Shown: in pieces, positions 7,352 through 16,122 of the stretch | Position numbering within the stretch: position 1 is the stretch's first letter | Layout of the letters: each line of letters starts with the position of its first letter | Assembly (NCBI GenBank): GCA_945867665.1 | Contig: CAMBIR010000010.1 | Span: forward strand, 1-50,480 | Reading direction: 5' to 3' | Length of the DNA stretch: 50,480 bases | Source of the DNA: an uncultured Bacillota bacterium | GTDB lineage: Bacteria > Bacillota_I > Bacilli_A > RF39 > UBA660 | Translations under genes and position numbers: made by a program | The notes under the pieces: model-generated | Told to the model about the DNA's origin: nothing | The model's database searches: none | The model's input: only the letters and a program-made list of their open reading frames with translations

Positions 7352-7790
7352 ATTCTTCTAATTCATCATCGTTAACAATAGTTAAGTCTGCTAAATCATC
7401 ATCAGAATCATCATCAATATAACTATCATCATTTATTACATCAACATCATCTAATTCTTGAGCATCTTCTATTTCATCAGAAATCTCTTCTTCTGCTTCT
7501 TCTGGAACATCATCTTCTAAGTCTTCAATTGAGATTTTAACTTTATGATTTGATTTTAAGTCCCAAGTTCCATCTTCTAATAAAATAAATTCCTTTGATG
7601 TTGTTAATGATTCAAAAAAATCGGCTATTTTATCTACATATTCTTGTTCGGAAAGTCCTAATAAATTACATACTTCTTTAAATAAATCGGCTGTATTTTT
7701 AGTCGTTTTATTTTCTTCTAAATACATTTTTGCAATCTCTTTATATGATAATAATTCTAATTCACTTTTTGGTATATTATTCAAACTCAT
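7350..7790 (-). CDS. rpoE: DNA-directed RNA polymerase delta subunit
   Basis: Delta is a Firmicutes-specific RNA polymerase accessory subunit that increases specificity and recycling. The 146-residue product has the globular HARE-type domain in residues ~1-95 (LSYKEIAKMYLEENKTTKN ... FILLEDGTWDLKSNHKV). A ~50-residue, almost entirely Asp/Glu tail follows, the family hallmark. GGAGG lies just before the ATG, 9 bases after argS, so it is the last gene of the DUF1934-argS-rpoE operon. Confidence 0.92.
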   Translation of the reverse strand: MSLNNIPKSELELLSYKEIAKMYLEENKTTKNTADLFKEVCNLLGLSEQEYVDKIADFFESLTTSKEFILLEDGTWDLKSNHKVKISIEDLEDDVPEEAEEEISDEIEDAQELDDVDVINDDSYIDDDSDDDLADLTIVNDDELEE

Positions 7791-7799
7791 ATTTTCCTC

Positions 7800-9422
7800 C
7801 TACATTTCTTCTCTTGGAATAATGCCTAATAAGTCTAAGGCATTTTGAATTACTATTTGTATCGCTAGTAATAAATTAATTTTTTCTTCAGTAGATTTTT
7901 CATCTTCTGTTATAATTTTATCTTTGGCATAGTATGAATGAAACAATGTTGCTAGGTCATAAATATAATTGGCAATGATGTGAGGAGATTCTTTTTTGGC
8001 GGATGATATTACGATATCTTCAAACTCTATTAATTTATTCAAGATAGTATATGTTTCTTTTGAATTTAAATTTACATATTGTTCTAATGGAATTGGCTTT
8101 TTATGATATTTTTTTAAAATAGAGCAGATTCGTGCATTAGCATATTCTATATAATAGACTGGATTTTCATTTGATTGCTTTAAGGCTAAATCGATGTTTA
8201 AATCCATGCTTGTATCTAAGCTATGTGATGAGAAAAAATATCTTGTAGCGTTTACGCCTATTTCATCTACTAATTCCATTAAAGTTATTGTTTTTCCTGT
8301 TCTCTTGCTTAATTTCAGTTCTTCGCCATCTTTGATTAGTCTTACCATCTGGAGAATTTTAATATCCAAAATGTTACTATCTTTTCCTAGCATTGTTAAG
8401 GCTGCTTTTAATCTATTGATATAACCATGGTGGTCAGAACCAAGTACATCGATTAATTCATCATAGCCACGATTAATCTTATCGATGTGGTAAGCGATAT
8501 CTGGAGTTAGGTAAGTGTAATTTCCATCACTTTTAATTAAAACCCTATCTTTTTCATCGCCATATTGAGTCGTTTTTAACCATAAAGCATCATCTTTAAC
8601 ATAGCATTGATTGCTATTTCTTAACTTTGATAAGACATCTTCAACCAAACACTTATCATAAATGGATTGTTCACTAGTAAAAATATTAAAATTTACGCGA
8701 TAACGGTCTAAATCTTTTTTGATTTGAGATAATAATGTTTCTAGACCCTGTTGTTTAAAAAATTCTATATCACTTTCTAATTTTTGATTACCATATTCTT
8801 CGTAAATTTTTTTTGCTAAATCAATAATTTCTTTACCGTGATAACCATTTTCAGGCAAATTACATTCTAATCCACATAATTCTTTATATCTTTCTTTTAT
8901 GGATATTCCTAAGTTGTTCATTTGATTACCAGCATCATTAACGTAGTACTCTTTTGTTACATCATATCCACTAAAATTCATAATTCTTGCTAAATTATCT
9001 CCGTAAGTAGCGCCTCGTCCATGGCCAATATGTAAAATTCCGGTTGGATTAGCACTAACAAATTCAATATTAATTTTCTTGTTATTGCCAATATTATTTT
9101 TACCATAATTTTTATTTTCCTTTATGATTTTATTAATATAGCTTAAAAGAAATTCTTTTTTTAAATAAATATTGATAAATCCTGGTGAAGCAATTTGAAT
9201 ATCTTCAATTACATCTTCTTTTTCTAAATTTTCTTTAATATTGGTAGCAATTTCCATAGGTGATTGATGTAATTTTTTAGTTAAAGTTAAAGCAATATTC
9301 GTAGAGTAATCACCATTTTCTTTTTTAGCAGGCTTTTCTATTACAATATCATTTTCTAATTCTATATTTAATTTATCTAAACTCTTTTTTAGCATGCTAG
9401 TTAGTTTAGTTTTTATACTCAT
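7800..9422 (-). CDS. argS: Arginyl-tRNA synthetase
   Basis: A class I synthetase that charges tRNA-Arg. The 540-residue product has the N-terminal Add1 domain (residues 1-~105) and the HIGH signature in GILHIGHGRGATYGD. It also has the LGSDHHGYINRLKA segment and the KMSKS-equivalent LKLSKRTGKTITL. The C-terminal DALR anticodon-binding domain begins near YIEYANARICSIL. The ATG at 9422 follows the TAA of the upstream DUF1934 gene by one base, and a GTG 9 bases upstream is an alternative start. There is no T-box leader. Length is normal for the family (~550). Confidence 0.96.
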   Translation of the reverse strand: MSIKTKLTSMLKKSLDKLNIELENDIVIEKPAKKENGDYSTNIALTLTKKLHQSPMEIATNIKENLEKEDVIEDIQIASPGFINIYLKKEFLLSYINKIIKENKNYGKNNIGNNKKINIEFVSANPTGILHIGHGRGATYGDNLARIMNFSGYDVTKEYYVNDAGNQMNNLGISIKERYKELCGLECNLPENGYHGKEIIDLAKKIYEEYGNQKLESDIEFFKQQGLETLLSQIKKDLDRYRVNFNIFTSEQSIYDKCLVEDVLSKLRNSNQCYVKDDALWLKTTQYGDEKDRVLIKSDGNYTYLTPDIAYHIDKINRGYDELIDVLGSDHHGYINRLKAALTMLGKDSNILDIKILQMVRLIKDGEELKLSKRTGKTITLMELVDEIGVNATRYFFSSHSLDTSMDLNIDLALKQSNENPVYYIEYANARICSILKKYHKKPIPLEQYVNLNSKETYTILNKLIEFEDIVISSAKKESPHIIANYIYDLATLFHSYYAKDKIITEDEKSTEEKINLLLAIQIVIQNALDLLGIIPREEM

Positions 9423-9423
9423 C

Positions 9424-9789
9424 TTATTCACTCATTTCTATTTGGTATTGATAATCGGTGTTAGAATCGATAATAGTATATGCAATATCGATTATATTAT
9501 CTGTTATTTTTAAGTATTTTGTATGAATATTAATCTCTAAAGTAATATCTTCTTCCTTTATGTAATAAGAAGAAGTTGTTTTTTTAAGGTTTTCAAATAC
9601 TAAAATACTATTGATTAAATCATTTTTTCGTTCTAATACTATTTTTTTAGGAGATAATATTTTTAGGGTATAAATATCAAAATCATGGTGATAACTTAAT
9701 TTGTTTTTTGTTTTTATTGCTGTTGTTTTGATTGGAATTAATTCATTATCTGTTTTGTTTTTTATAAATCCTGATACTTGTATTTTCGT
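9424..9789 (-). CDS. DUF1934 (YwiB-like) protein with non-canonical start
   Basis: A 121-codon frame directly upstream of argS, not bounded by any ATG, GTG or TTG. Its translation fits the DUF1934 beta-barrel family, which sits upstream of argS in many Firmicutes. It begins KIQVSGFIKNK after the start residue, contains KIVLERKNDLINSILVFE and EITLEI-like TLEINIHTKYLKI, and ends in an Asp/Glu-rich tail. A stop codon (TAA at 9802-9804) lies just upstream in frame. A perfect GGAGGA (9796-9801) sits 6 bases before an ACG codon (9787-9789). The start is therefore probably this ACG, or a less well placed ATA at 9781-9783; alternatively an ATG has been mutated or misread. Function of the family is unknown. 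Confidence 0.75.
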   Translation of the reverse strand, partial: TKIQVSGFIKNKTDNELIPIKTTAIKTKNKLSYHHDFDIYTLKILSPKKIVLERKNDLINSILVFENLKKTTSSYYIKEEDITLEINIHTKYLKITDNIIDIAYTIIDSNTDYQYQIEMSE

Positions 9790-9822
9790 AAAAATTCCTC
9801 CTTACATGATTAATCAGTAGAC

Positions 9823-9831
9823 ATTATACCA
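9823..9831 (-). promoter_or_regulatory. Extended -10 promoter of the DUF1934-argS-rpoE operon
   Basis: Minus strand TGGTATAAT, an extended -10, lies 30-40 bases before the GGAGGA ribosome site. The -35 is poor, as is usual for extended -10 promoters. Confidence 0.55.
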
Positions 9832-9932
9832 CAAGTTTTTTAAAAATAAAACTTATATTTCTCTTTTTTTTACTAATAATATAAATAAGGTTTTTATATT
9901 CCTTAATATTTTTTTAGAAAGAGGGATTATAA

Positions 9933-11912
9933 ATGAATAAAATAAAGAAGTTAGGGCTTAGTTTAGGAAAAATTTTGGGTATTTTTTGCATTCTTTTTTT
10001 AATATTTAATCTTCTTCTTTATGGTTATTGTTATTTAACGCCTAAAATCTCTATTCATAAATCCCAATCTTATTATTTATATGATAATGAAAAGAAACTA
10101 ATTTTTAATGATAGTCGTGATTGGATTAGTTTGGAAGAAATCAGTCCTTATTTAATTCAAGCTACTTTAGCTACTGAGGATAAATCTTTTTATAAGCATT
10201 TAGGATTTGACTATTTTAGAATTTTGAAGGCAGCTTTAAAAAATGTACAAAGTAGAAGTTTAAAAGAGGGTGCTTCGACAATTACACAACAATATGCTAG
10301 AAATTTATTTTTAAATTATGATAAAACCTGGTCTAGAAAGATTGATGAAGCACTTTTGGCAGCGGAATTGGAAGTTCATTATTCTAAGGAGGAAATTTTA
10401 GAAGGATATTTGAATACAATTAATTATGGGGGAGTGTATGGGATTGAAAATGCTAGTTGGTATTATTTTGGACATAGTGCTAAAAGTTTAAGTCTAGCAG
10501 AAGCTTCAATGTTAGCAGGAATTCCCCAGTCACCTGCGAATTATTCGCCTATTATTAATGAAAAAAAAGCAAAAACGAGACAAAAAGTTGTTCTTTTATC
10601 TATGTATCATAATAAAAAAATCACAAAGGAAGAAATGGATACAACTTATGAGTATTCTCTTCAATATATTGGAAAAAGTAATCAAAGTAAGTTAGAGAAT
10701 GTTTTATACTTTAGAGATGCAGTAATAGATGAGTTGGAATCAATTGATTCTATTCCTATTTCTACTTTAAAATCTGGGGGATTAAAAATATATACTACTT
10801 TGGATGTAGGAGCGCAAGAGTCTTTGGAGAAAGCAGTTAATAAAAATATGGATAATTCATCTGAAATTCAAGTTGCAGGAATGATGGTTCATCCTAATAC
10901 TGGAGCAGTTATGGCATTAATTGGAGGAAAAGATTATTCTAAAAGTCAATTTAATCGAGCAATTAAGTCAAAAAGGCAAATTGGATCAACAATGAAGCCT
11001 ATTCTTTATTACTCTGCTTTAGAAAATGGTTTTACTAGTGCTTCTTGTTTTACTAGTGAAAAAACTACTTTTAATTTTTCAACTGGAAAAACTTATACTC
11101 CTAATAATTATAATGATAATTATGCGAATGGAGCCATTACGATGGGAGCCGCTATTTCTTATTCTGATAATGTTTATGCGGTTAAAACTCATTTGTTTTT
11201 GGGGGAAAATACTTTAGTTAATATGGCTCATAGATTAGGAGTTACGAGTTCTCTACAACCTAATCCTTCCTTAGCCCTAGGAACAGGGGAAATTAGTATG
11301 AATGAAGTAGTTGAAGCCTATAGTTCTTTTGCAAATATGGGATATAAAGTGAATCAGCACTTTATTGAAAAGATTGAAGATAGTAATGGGGAAGTCTTGT
11401 ATCAATACGATAGTCAGAAGGAAAAGATTTTAAATGAAAATTTAACTTTTATTTTAAATGAAATGTTAACTTATACTTATGATAAGGCATTTATTGGTTA
11501 TAACTATCCAACTGTTATTAGTTTACTTCCTAAAATAAGTCATAAATATTCTATAAAGACAGGAACTACAGATACAGATATGTGGATTGTTGGCTATAAT
11601 AAAAATGCGGTTTTATCTATTTGGAATGGGTATGATAACAATCAAAAAATGAGTTCTAATGAACATAATTATCATAAGAATATTTGGATTGATACTATGG
11701 AAGAATACTTGAAGGATAAGGATAATAGTTGGTATGAAATTCCATCTAATGTTGTTGGAACTTTAGTTAACCCAATTAATGGAAATATTGCACAAGAAGG
11801 GGATAAAACAACAAAAATATTTTACTTTTTAAAGGGAACTGAACCTAGTTATGGAACTCGTGATTATGAAAGTGTATTTAAGGAGGAAAATGAGAAGAAA
11901 TTTGCAAGTTAG
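9933..11912 (+). CDS. Class A penicillin-binding protein (transglycosylase/transpeptidase)
   Basis: A bifunctional peptidoglycan synthase, 659 residues. A single N-terminal membrane anchor (~12-35) precedes the GT51 glycosyltransferase domain (~65-230). Its catalytic Glu is in ATEDKSFYKHLG (Glu82), and it carries EGASTITQQYARNL, ELEVHYSKEEILEGYLN and AGIPQSPANYSP. The transpeptidase domain (~310-600) has all three active-site motifs: Ser352 in GSTMKP, SDN at 411-413, and KTGT at 542-545. It stands alone on the plus strand, against the surrounding leftward genes, with a GAGGG ribosome site. It belongs to the PBP1A/PBP2C group; I cannot assign a specific subfamily name. Confidence 0.95.
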   Translation: MNKIKKLGLSLGKILGIFCILFLIFNLLLYGYCYLTPKISIHKSQSYYLYDNEKKLIFNDSRDWISLEEISPYLIQATLATEDKSFYKHLGFDYFRILKAALKNVQSRSLKEGASTITQQYARNLFLNYDKTWSRKIDEALLAAELEVHYSKEEILEGYLNTINYGGVYGIENASWYYFGHSAKSLSLAEASMLAGIPQSPANYSPIINEKKAKTRQKVVLLSMYHNKKITKEEMDTTYEYSLQYIGKSNQSKLENVLYFRDAVIDELESIDSIPISTLKSGGLKIYTTLDVGAQESLEKAVNKNMDNSSEIQVAGMMVHPNTGAVMALIGGKDYSKSQFNRAIKSKRQIGSTMKPILYYSALENGFTSASCFTSEKTTFNFSTGKTYTPNNYNDNYANGAITMGAAISYSDNVYAVKTHLFLGENTLVNMAHRLGVTSSLQPNPSLALGTGEISMNEVVEAYSSFANMGYKVNQHFIEKIEDSNGEVLYQYDSQKEKILNENLTFILNEMLTYTYDKAFIGYNYPTVISLLPKISHKYSIKTGTTDTDMWIVGYNKNAVLSIWNGYDNNQKMSSNEHNYHKNIWIDTMEEYLKDKDNSWYEIPSNVVGTLVNPINGNIAQEGDKTTKIFYFLKGTEPSYGTRDYESVFKEENEKKFAS

Positions 11913-11933
11913 AAAGTATTGTTATTGAATCAA

Positions 11934-11964
11934 CAAAAAAAGAAGTAGATTATTTTTCTACTTC
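11934..11964 (-). terminator. Terminator of the ParB-N gene
   Basis: The stem gaagtag/ctacttc is followed by eight T on the minus strand. The stop codon of the minus-strand gene is inside the loop. It may also help end the convergent PBP transcript. Confidence 0.75.
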
Positions 11965-13434
11965 AATGGTTATTTTTACAGCATTTGATAAGTCTTCTTC
12001 ATTGATATTTATTTGATACCCAAATGATTCTAAGTTAAAAATAAGACTCTTAATTGTATTTAAAACTGGAGTTAAATCTTTTTGGCTTGATTCCGTAAGT
12101 GGGTTATTCTCTATAATTGGTTGTTCTATTTCTTGATTATATACTGGAATATTTGTTACTGGTTGATTATTTTCTGGATATACTGGTGGTTGAATTGAAC
12201 CAACTTCAGTTGAAACATTCATTTCTGGAGTAGGATTTGCATATCCAGTTGGAGCAATATTTTGAGACATATCAAACTGTGGAATATTTATTTGAGGTTC
12301 TGGTACAATATTTGGTTCAGGTTTCTCTTTTAATATATTATTTTCTGGCATATTGTTATATATTGGTGCTGGGTTAATTTGAGAAAATGATGCCGGTTCT
12401 TGGTTTTGAATTTGATTATTTATCGTTGAATTTGGCTCTTGAGTAGATGGTTGATTCATCATTATTGGAGTGGACTCTTGCATTATTGGTTGATTTCCCA
12501 TTGTTGGAGGAGTCATTTGATTTTCACTTTGTAAAGCACCAACATTAATTACGTTATCTATTGGTCCAGGAATAGGATTTAATTGTTCTTGTTGTCTGCT
12601 AATATTAAATTGAGTATTTATTGTAGTTGGGTTTACTCCTGCAGATAAATTTTGAGGCTGACTAGTATTAAAACTTGCTACTTGTTGATTTGATGATGGT
12701 TGGCCTTGTTCTGTATTTATATCTGTTAAATCAATTAAGTTATTATTTTGAGGGTTAGAATTAACACTTCCCATATTCATATTTGTTGGCTCATCTTCCA
12801 ATGATGGAAAAAAACGTCCGCCAAAAGTTGGTTCTTGATTATTAGATGTCATAGGTTGAGGAGATACTCCCGTACTATTGTTCATTATATTACTCACATT
12901 ATTATTCATATTAAAATCGTCCCTTTCATATTCTATTTTATTTAATTCAGATAAATTAATGATGTCTGAATTTTTTGTTCTATTATTTATTTGTTGATAA
13001 CTATTTTCTATTATGGGTTCAAAGTCATTAGGTTGATTATAGTTATCTTGATTACCAAGGATAGGTTGATGCCCATTACTTGGGATATTCTTTTTAGGTA
13101 AAGAGGAATTAATAAATTTTCCTTCCATGGAAGGAGCATTTTTTTTCTTATCATAATTATTAATCATCTTATATTGTTCTACCACTTCATCATCAACATT
13201 CTTGACAAGAGCAGGAACTGTCTTTAAGCCTAACAATCTAGCAGCTTCATATCTTTTATTACCAATAATAATTTGATATTTTCCATTATTTGGTCTTAGC
13301 AAAAGTGGTTCTAATATTCCATATTCTCTTATTGAGTCTACTAAATTTTGAAGATTGTCATCAATTATTAGTCTTTCAGAAGGTGACATTATCATACTTA
13401 CTTCAATATTTTGTACAACATTATTCATATCCAT
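11950..13434 (-). CDS. ParB-N-domain protein with long disordered Asn/Gln/Pro-rich tail
   Basis: A 494-residue protein. Residues ~10-85 are a ParB/sulfiredoxin-type domain: LQNLVDSIREYGILEPLLLRP, then the nucleotide-binding-type motif GNKRYEAARLLGLKTVPALV (compare GERRYRA of ParB). No helix-turn-helix follows. Residues ~100-445 are low complexity, rich in Asn, Gln, Pro and Ser and probably unstructured. The last ~40 residues (PVLNTIKSLIFNLESFGYQI) form a small predicted helical/strand unit. The gene occupies the position beside rsmG where noc or soj-spo0J are found in related bacteria, but parA is absent here. The ATG at 13434 is preferred because GAGGG abuts the earlier ATG. It may be a degenerate Noc/ParB or a distinct adaptor; function unknown. 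Confidence 0.7.
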   Translation of the reverse strand: MDMNNVVQNIEVSMIMSPSERLIIDDNLQNLVDSIREYGILEPLLLRPNNGKYQIIIGNKRYEAARLLGLKTVPALVKNVDDEVVEQYKMINNYDKKKNAPSMEGKFINSSLPKKNIPSNGHQPILGNQDNYNQPNDFEPIIENSYQQINNRTKNSDIINLSELNKIEYERDDFNMNNNVSNIMNNSTGVSPQPMTSNNQEPTFGGRFFPSLEDEPTNMNMGSVNSNPQNNNLIDLTDINTEQGQPSSNQQVASFNTSQPQNLSAGVNPTTINTQFNISRQQEQLNPIPGPIDNVINVGALQSENQMTPPTMGNQPIMQESTPIMMNQPSTQEPNSTINNQIQNQEPASFSQINPAPIYNNMPENNILKEKPEPNIVPEPQINIPQFDMSQNIAPTGYANPTPEMNVSTEVGSIQPPVYPENNQPVTNIPVYNQEIEQPIIENNPLTESSQKDLTPVLNTIKSLIFNLESFGYQININEEDLSNAVKITIEVEK

Positions 13435-13466
13435 AAGCATCCCTCTATTCTTTTTATTCTATAAGT

Positions 13467-13495
13467 ATCATACAATAATTTTTTTCTTTTTTCAA
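13467..13495 (-). promoter_or_regulatory. Promoter of the ParB-N gene
   Basis: Minus strand: TTGAAA, 17-bp spacer, TATGAT. The gene can thus be transcribed apart from the mnmE-mnmG-rsmG operon. Confidence 0.6.
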
Positions 13496-13541
13496 TATTT
13501 AAGATAAATTTTTAAATTTTTATTTGAATTCCTGTTAAGTA

Positions 13542-14243
13542 CTAAAGACTTTTCTTTTTAATATCTGTATATTTTCTTGGATACTTTAAATCGGTTTTAT
13601 CTATCTTTTTATACCTTATTAATGTTCTCGTACTTTCTTCATAGGGAAGAGTAAATGTAAGTATTTTTTCTTCTTCTATTTTTAATTTTTTGTAATAAAT
13701 ATCTATATTCTCGATTTCTTTTTGAATATCAGATTTCATTGCTATATAATTTCCTTCTACTTTTACAAGGGGAATAGAATACTCTAATAGATGTTTTAAA
13801 GGAGCTACAGCGCGTGAGGTTACAATATCATATTTTTCACGAACAGTTTTGCTGTAAATTTCAGCTCTAGCATGAATAACTTCAATGTCCTTTAGCCCTA
13901 GTTCTTGAATTACAAGTTGTAGAAATTTACATTTTTTTTCAGTAGCATCCACTAATGTTACTTTTAGGTTGGGGTAGATTATTTTTAAAACCATTCCTGG
14001 AAACCCAGCTCCTGTTCCGATATCACATAAACTTTGATTTTCTAATTTGATTATCTTTGATAAGGTTAAACTATCATAAAAGTGTTTTAAATAAACATCT
14101 TCTTTATTCTTTATTGCAGTTAGGTTATATTTTTTATTTTCTGCTCTTAATACTTCATCATATTTTTCTAGTTGTTCTAGCATATGATCGGTTACGGTTA
14201 TATTTATTTTTTTTAATTCATCTATAAATTGTTCTTTATTCAT
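13542..14243 (-). CDS. rsmG: 16S rRNA (guanine527-N7)-methyltransferase
   Basis: RsmG (GidB) methylates G527 of 16S rRNA. The product has 233 residues, a normal length. It has the family N-terminal helix (LEKYDEVLRAENKKYNLTAI), then the SAM-binding motif DIGTGAGFPG (74-83), LVDATEKKCKFL (acidic loop), and VTSRAVAPLKHLLEY. It overlaps the end of mnmG by 8 bases and is the third gene of the mnmE-mnmG-rsmG operon. Confidence 0.95.
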   Translation of the reverse strand: MNKEQFIDELKKINITVTDHMLEQLEKYDEVLRAENKKYNLTAIKNKEDVYLKHFYDSLTLSKIIKLENQSLCDIGTGAGFPGMVLKIIYPNLKVTLVDATEKKCKFLQLVIQELGLKDIEVIHARAEIYSKTVREKYDIVTSRAVAPLKHLLEYSIPLVKVEGNYIAMKSDIQKEIENIDIYYKKLKIEEEKILTFTLPYEESTRTLIRYKKIDKTDLKYPRKYTDIKKKSL

Positions 14244-16110
14244 TATAATTCTTCCTTAAATAAATCATTAAAATTGAGATATCTGCTGGGTTTACTCCAC
14301 TGATACGTGAAGCTTGTCCAATAGAAGTAGGGCGAATACGTTCTAATTTTTGTCTTGCTTCGCTAGCTAAGTTAGTGACTTTTTGATAATCAATATCTTT
14401 AGGAATTTGTTTAGATTCGTTCTTTAACATTTTTTCCGCTTCGCGTTCTACTTTTTTAATATAACCTTCGTATTTCACTTGAATTTCAACCTCATTCATT
14501 ACTTCTTTAGAATAGTCTAGTGTTAATAAATGGTTTTCAATTAGAGAAGATAGTGTTATTTCATTTCTTTTTAATAAATCATAAATTGTAATCCCATCCT
14601 TAAGGGAAGGGGAGTTTAATTTTTGTAGAACATTATTTACTTCTTCTGTTGGAGTCAATTTTTTTTGTTTTAATTCTTCTTTTAATAATTCAATATTTTT
14701 CTTTTTTTCTAGGAAACGATTATATTTTTCTTCTTTGATTAATCCTACCTTATGACCATAATCTCTTAATCGTAAATCTGCATTATCATGTCTTAAAAGG
14801 AGACGATACTCAGCTCGAGAAGTTAGCATTCGGTAAGGTTCCATTGTTCCTTTTGTTACTAAATCATCTATTAAAACCCCAATATAGGCTTCGTTCCTTT
14901 TTAAAATTAAAGGATTTTTTCCTTCTATCTTTAATGAGGCATTGATTCCCGCAATTAATCCTTGACAAGCCGCTTCCTCATAGCCACTTGTTCCATTAAT
15001 TTGACCAGCAGTAAAAAGATTCTTTAATATTTTTGTCTCTAGACTTGCATAGATTTGTGTAGGGTAAATTGCATCATATTCAATTGCATAAGCATATCTT
15101 AAAATTTTAGCATGTTCTAATCCCTCTAGAGAATGAACCATTTCTTCTTGAATTTCAGTTGGCATACTGGTTGAAAATCCTTGTAAGTATATGTCATCAT
15201 AAGAAAGACTTTCTGGTTCTAAGAAAAGTTGATGTCGCTCTTTATCTCTAAATCTAGTTATTTTATCTTCGATTGATGGACAGTATCTAGGACCTACACC
15301 TTTAATATCATTTAATCCACCATACATACTAGACTTTGATAAATTATCTAAAATGATTTTATGTGTATTTTGATTGGTATAAACCAAATAGCATGGCTCC
15401 TGATTTTCTACATCATAAAGGGGTGAAATATCATGAGAAAATGTATATGGCGTTTTATCTCCATCTTCTCTTTTCGCTTTACTAAAATCAATTGAACTTC
15501 TTTCTATTCTAGGTGGAGTACCAGTTTTAAGCCTTAAAATTTCAAAACCATATTTTTTTAGATTGTCACTTAAGTGTAGGGAAGGGGCCTCTCCGTGAGG
15601 ACCACTTCTAGTCCGTGTTGATCCTCTTAAGATATCTGATTTAAGATATGTCCCTGTTGTTAAAATGACTGCGGATGAAGAAATTTTTTCACCATTTGCT
15701 AGTATGACACCCTTTACTGTATTTTCTTTAACAATTAAGTCTTCTACCATTCCTTCACGTAATTCTAAATTTTCTTGTTGATTTAAAGTTTTCAACATTT
15801 CCTGTGGATAGGTAATTTTATCTGCTTGTGCTCTTAGAGAGTGTACTGATGGTCCTTTAGAAGAATTTAGCATTTTCATTTGAATTAAGGTTTTATCCGC
15901 ATTGATTCCCATTTCTCCACCCAAAGCATCAATTTCACGGACAATAATTCCTTTAGCGGATCCACCAATAGATGGGTTACACGGCATAGTAGCAATATTT
16001 TTTATATTTCCTGTTATAAGAAGGGTAGAGTGCCCAATTCTAGCGGAAGCTAAGGCTGCTTCACATCCAGCATGTCCACCTCCAACAACTATTATTTCAT
16101 ATTCTTTCAT
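14236..16110 (-). CDS. mnmG: tRNA uridine-34 5-carboxymethylaminomethyl modification enzyme, FAD subunit
   Basis: MnmG (GidA) works with MnmE to install cmnm5U/nm5U at the tRNA wobble position. The 624-residue product has the N-terminal FAD-binding GGGHAGCEAALASARIG (10-26) and the family signature TMPCNPSIGGSAKG. Other markers are LKTGTPPRI and the second signature segment NGTSGYEEAACQGLIAGINA. The C-terminal helical domain that binds MnmE ends RISGVNPADISILMIYL. Length is normal. The start ATG is 12 bases after the mnmE stop and has AGGAGG-like spacing. Confidence 0.97.
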   Translation of the reverse strand: MKEYEIIVVGGGHAGCEAALASARIGHSTLLITGNIKNIATMPCNPSIGGSAKGIIVREIDALGGEMGINADKTLIQMKMLNSSKGPSVHSLRAQADKITYPQEMLKTLNQQENLELREGMVEDLIVKENTVKGVILANGEKISSSAVILTTGTYLKSDILRGSTRTRSGPHGEAPSLHLSDNLKKYGFEILRLKTGTPPRIERSSIDFSKAKREDGDKTPYTFSHDISPLYDVENQEPCYLVYTNQNTHKIILDNLSKSSMYGGLNDIKGVGPRYCPSIEDKITRFRDKERHQLFLEPESLSYDDIYLQGFSTSMPTEIQEEMVHSLEGLEHAKILRYAYAIEYDAIYPTQIYASLETKILKNLFTAGQINGTSGYEEAACQGLIAGINASLKIEGKNPLILKRNEAYIGVLIDDLVTKGTMEPYRMLTSRAEYRLLLRHDNADLRLRDYGHKVGLIKEEKYNRFLEKKKNIELLKEELKQKKLTPTEEVNNVLQKLNSPSLKDGITIYDLLKRNEITLSSLIENHLLTLDYSKEVMNEVEIQVKYEGYIKKVEREAEKMLKNESKQIPKDIDYQKVTNLASEARQKLERIRPTSIGQASRISGVNPADISILMIYLRKNYNE

Positions 16111-16122
16111 GTTTTCCTCCTT

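Noticed and set aside
9420..9932. T-box or other tRNA-sensing leader upstream of argS
   Set aside because: The space is filled by a DUF1934 reading frame, and no AGGGTGG-type T-box sequence is seen.
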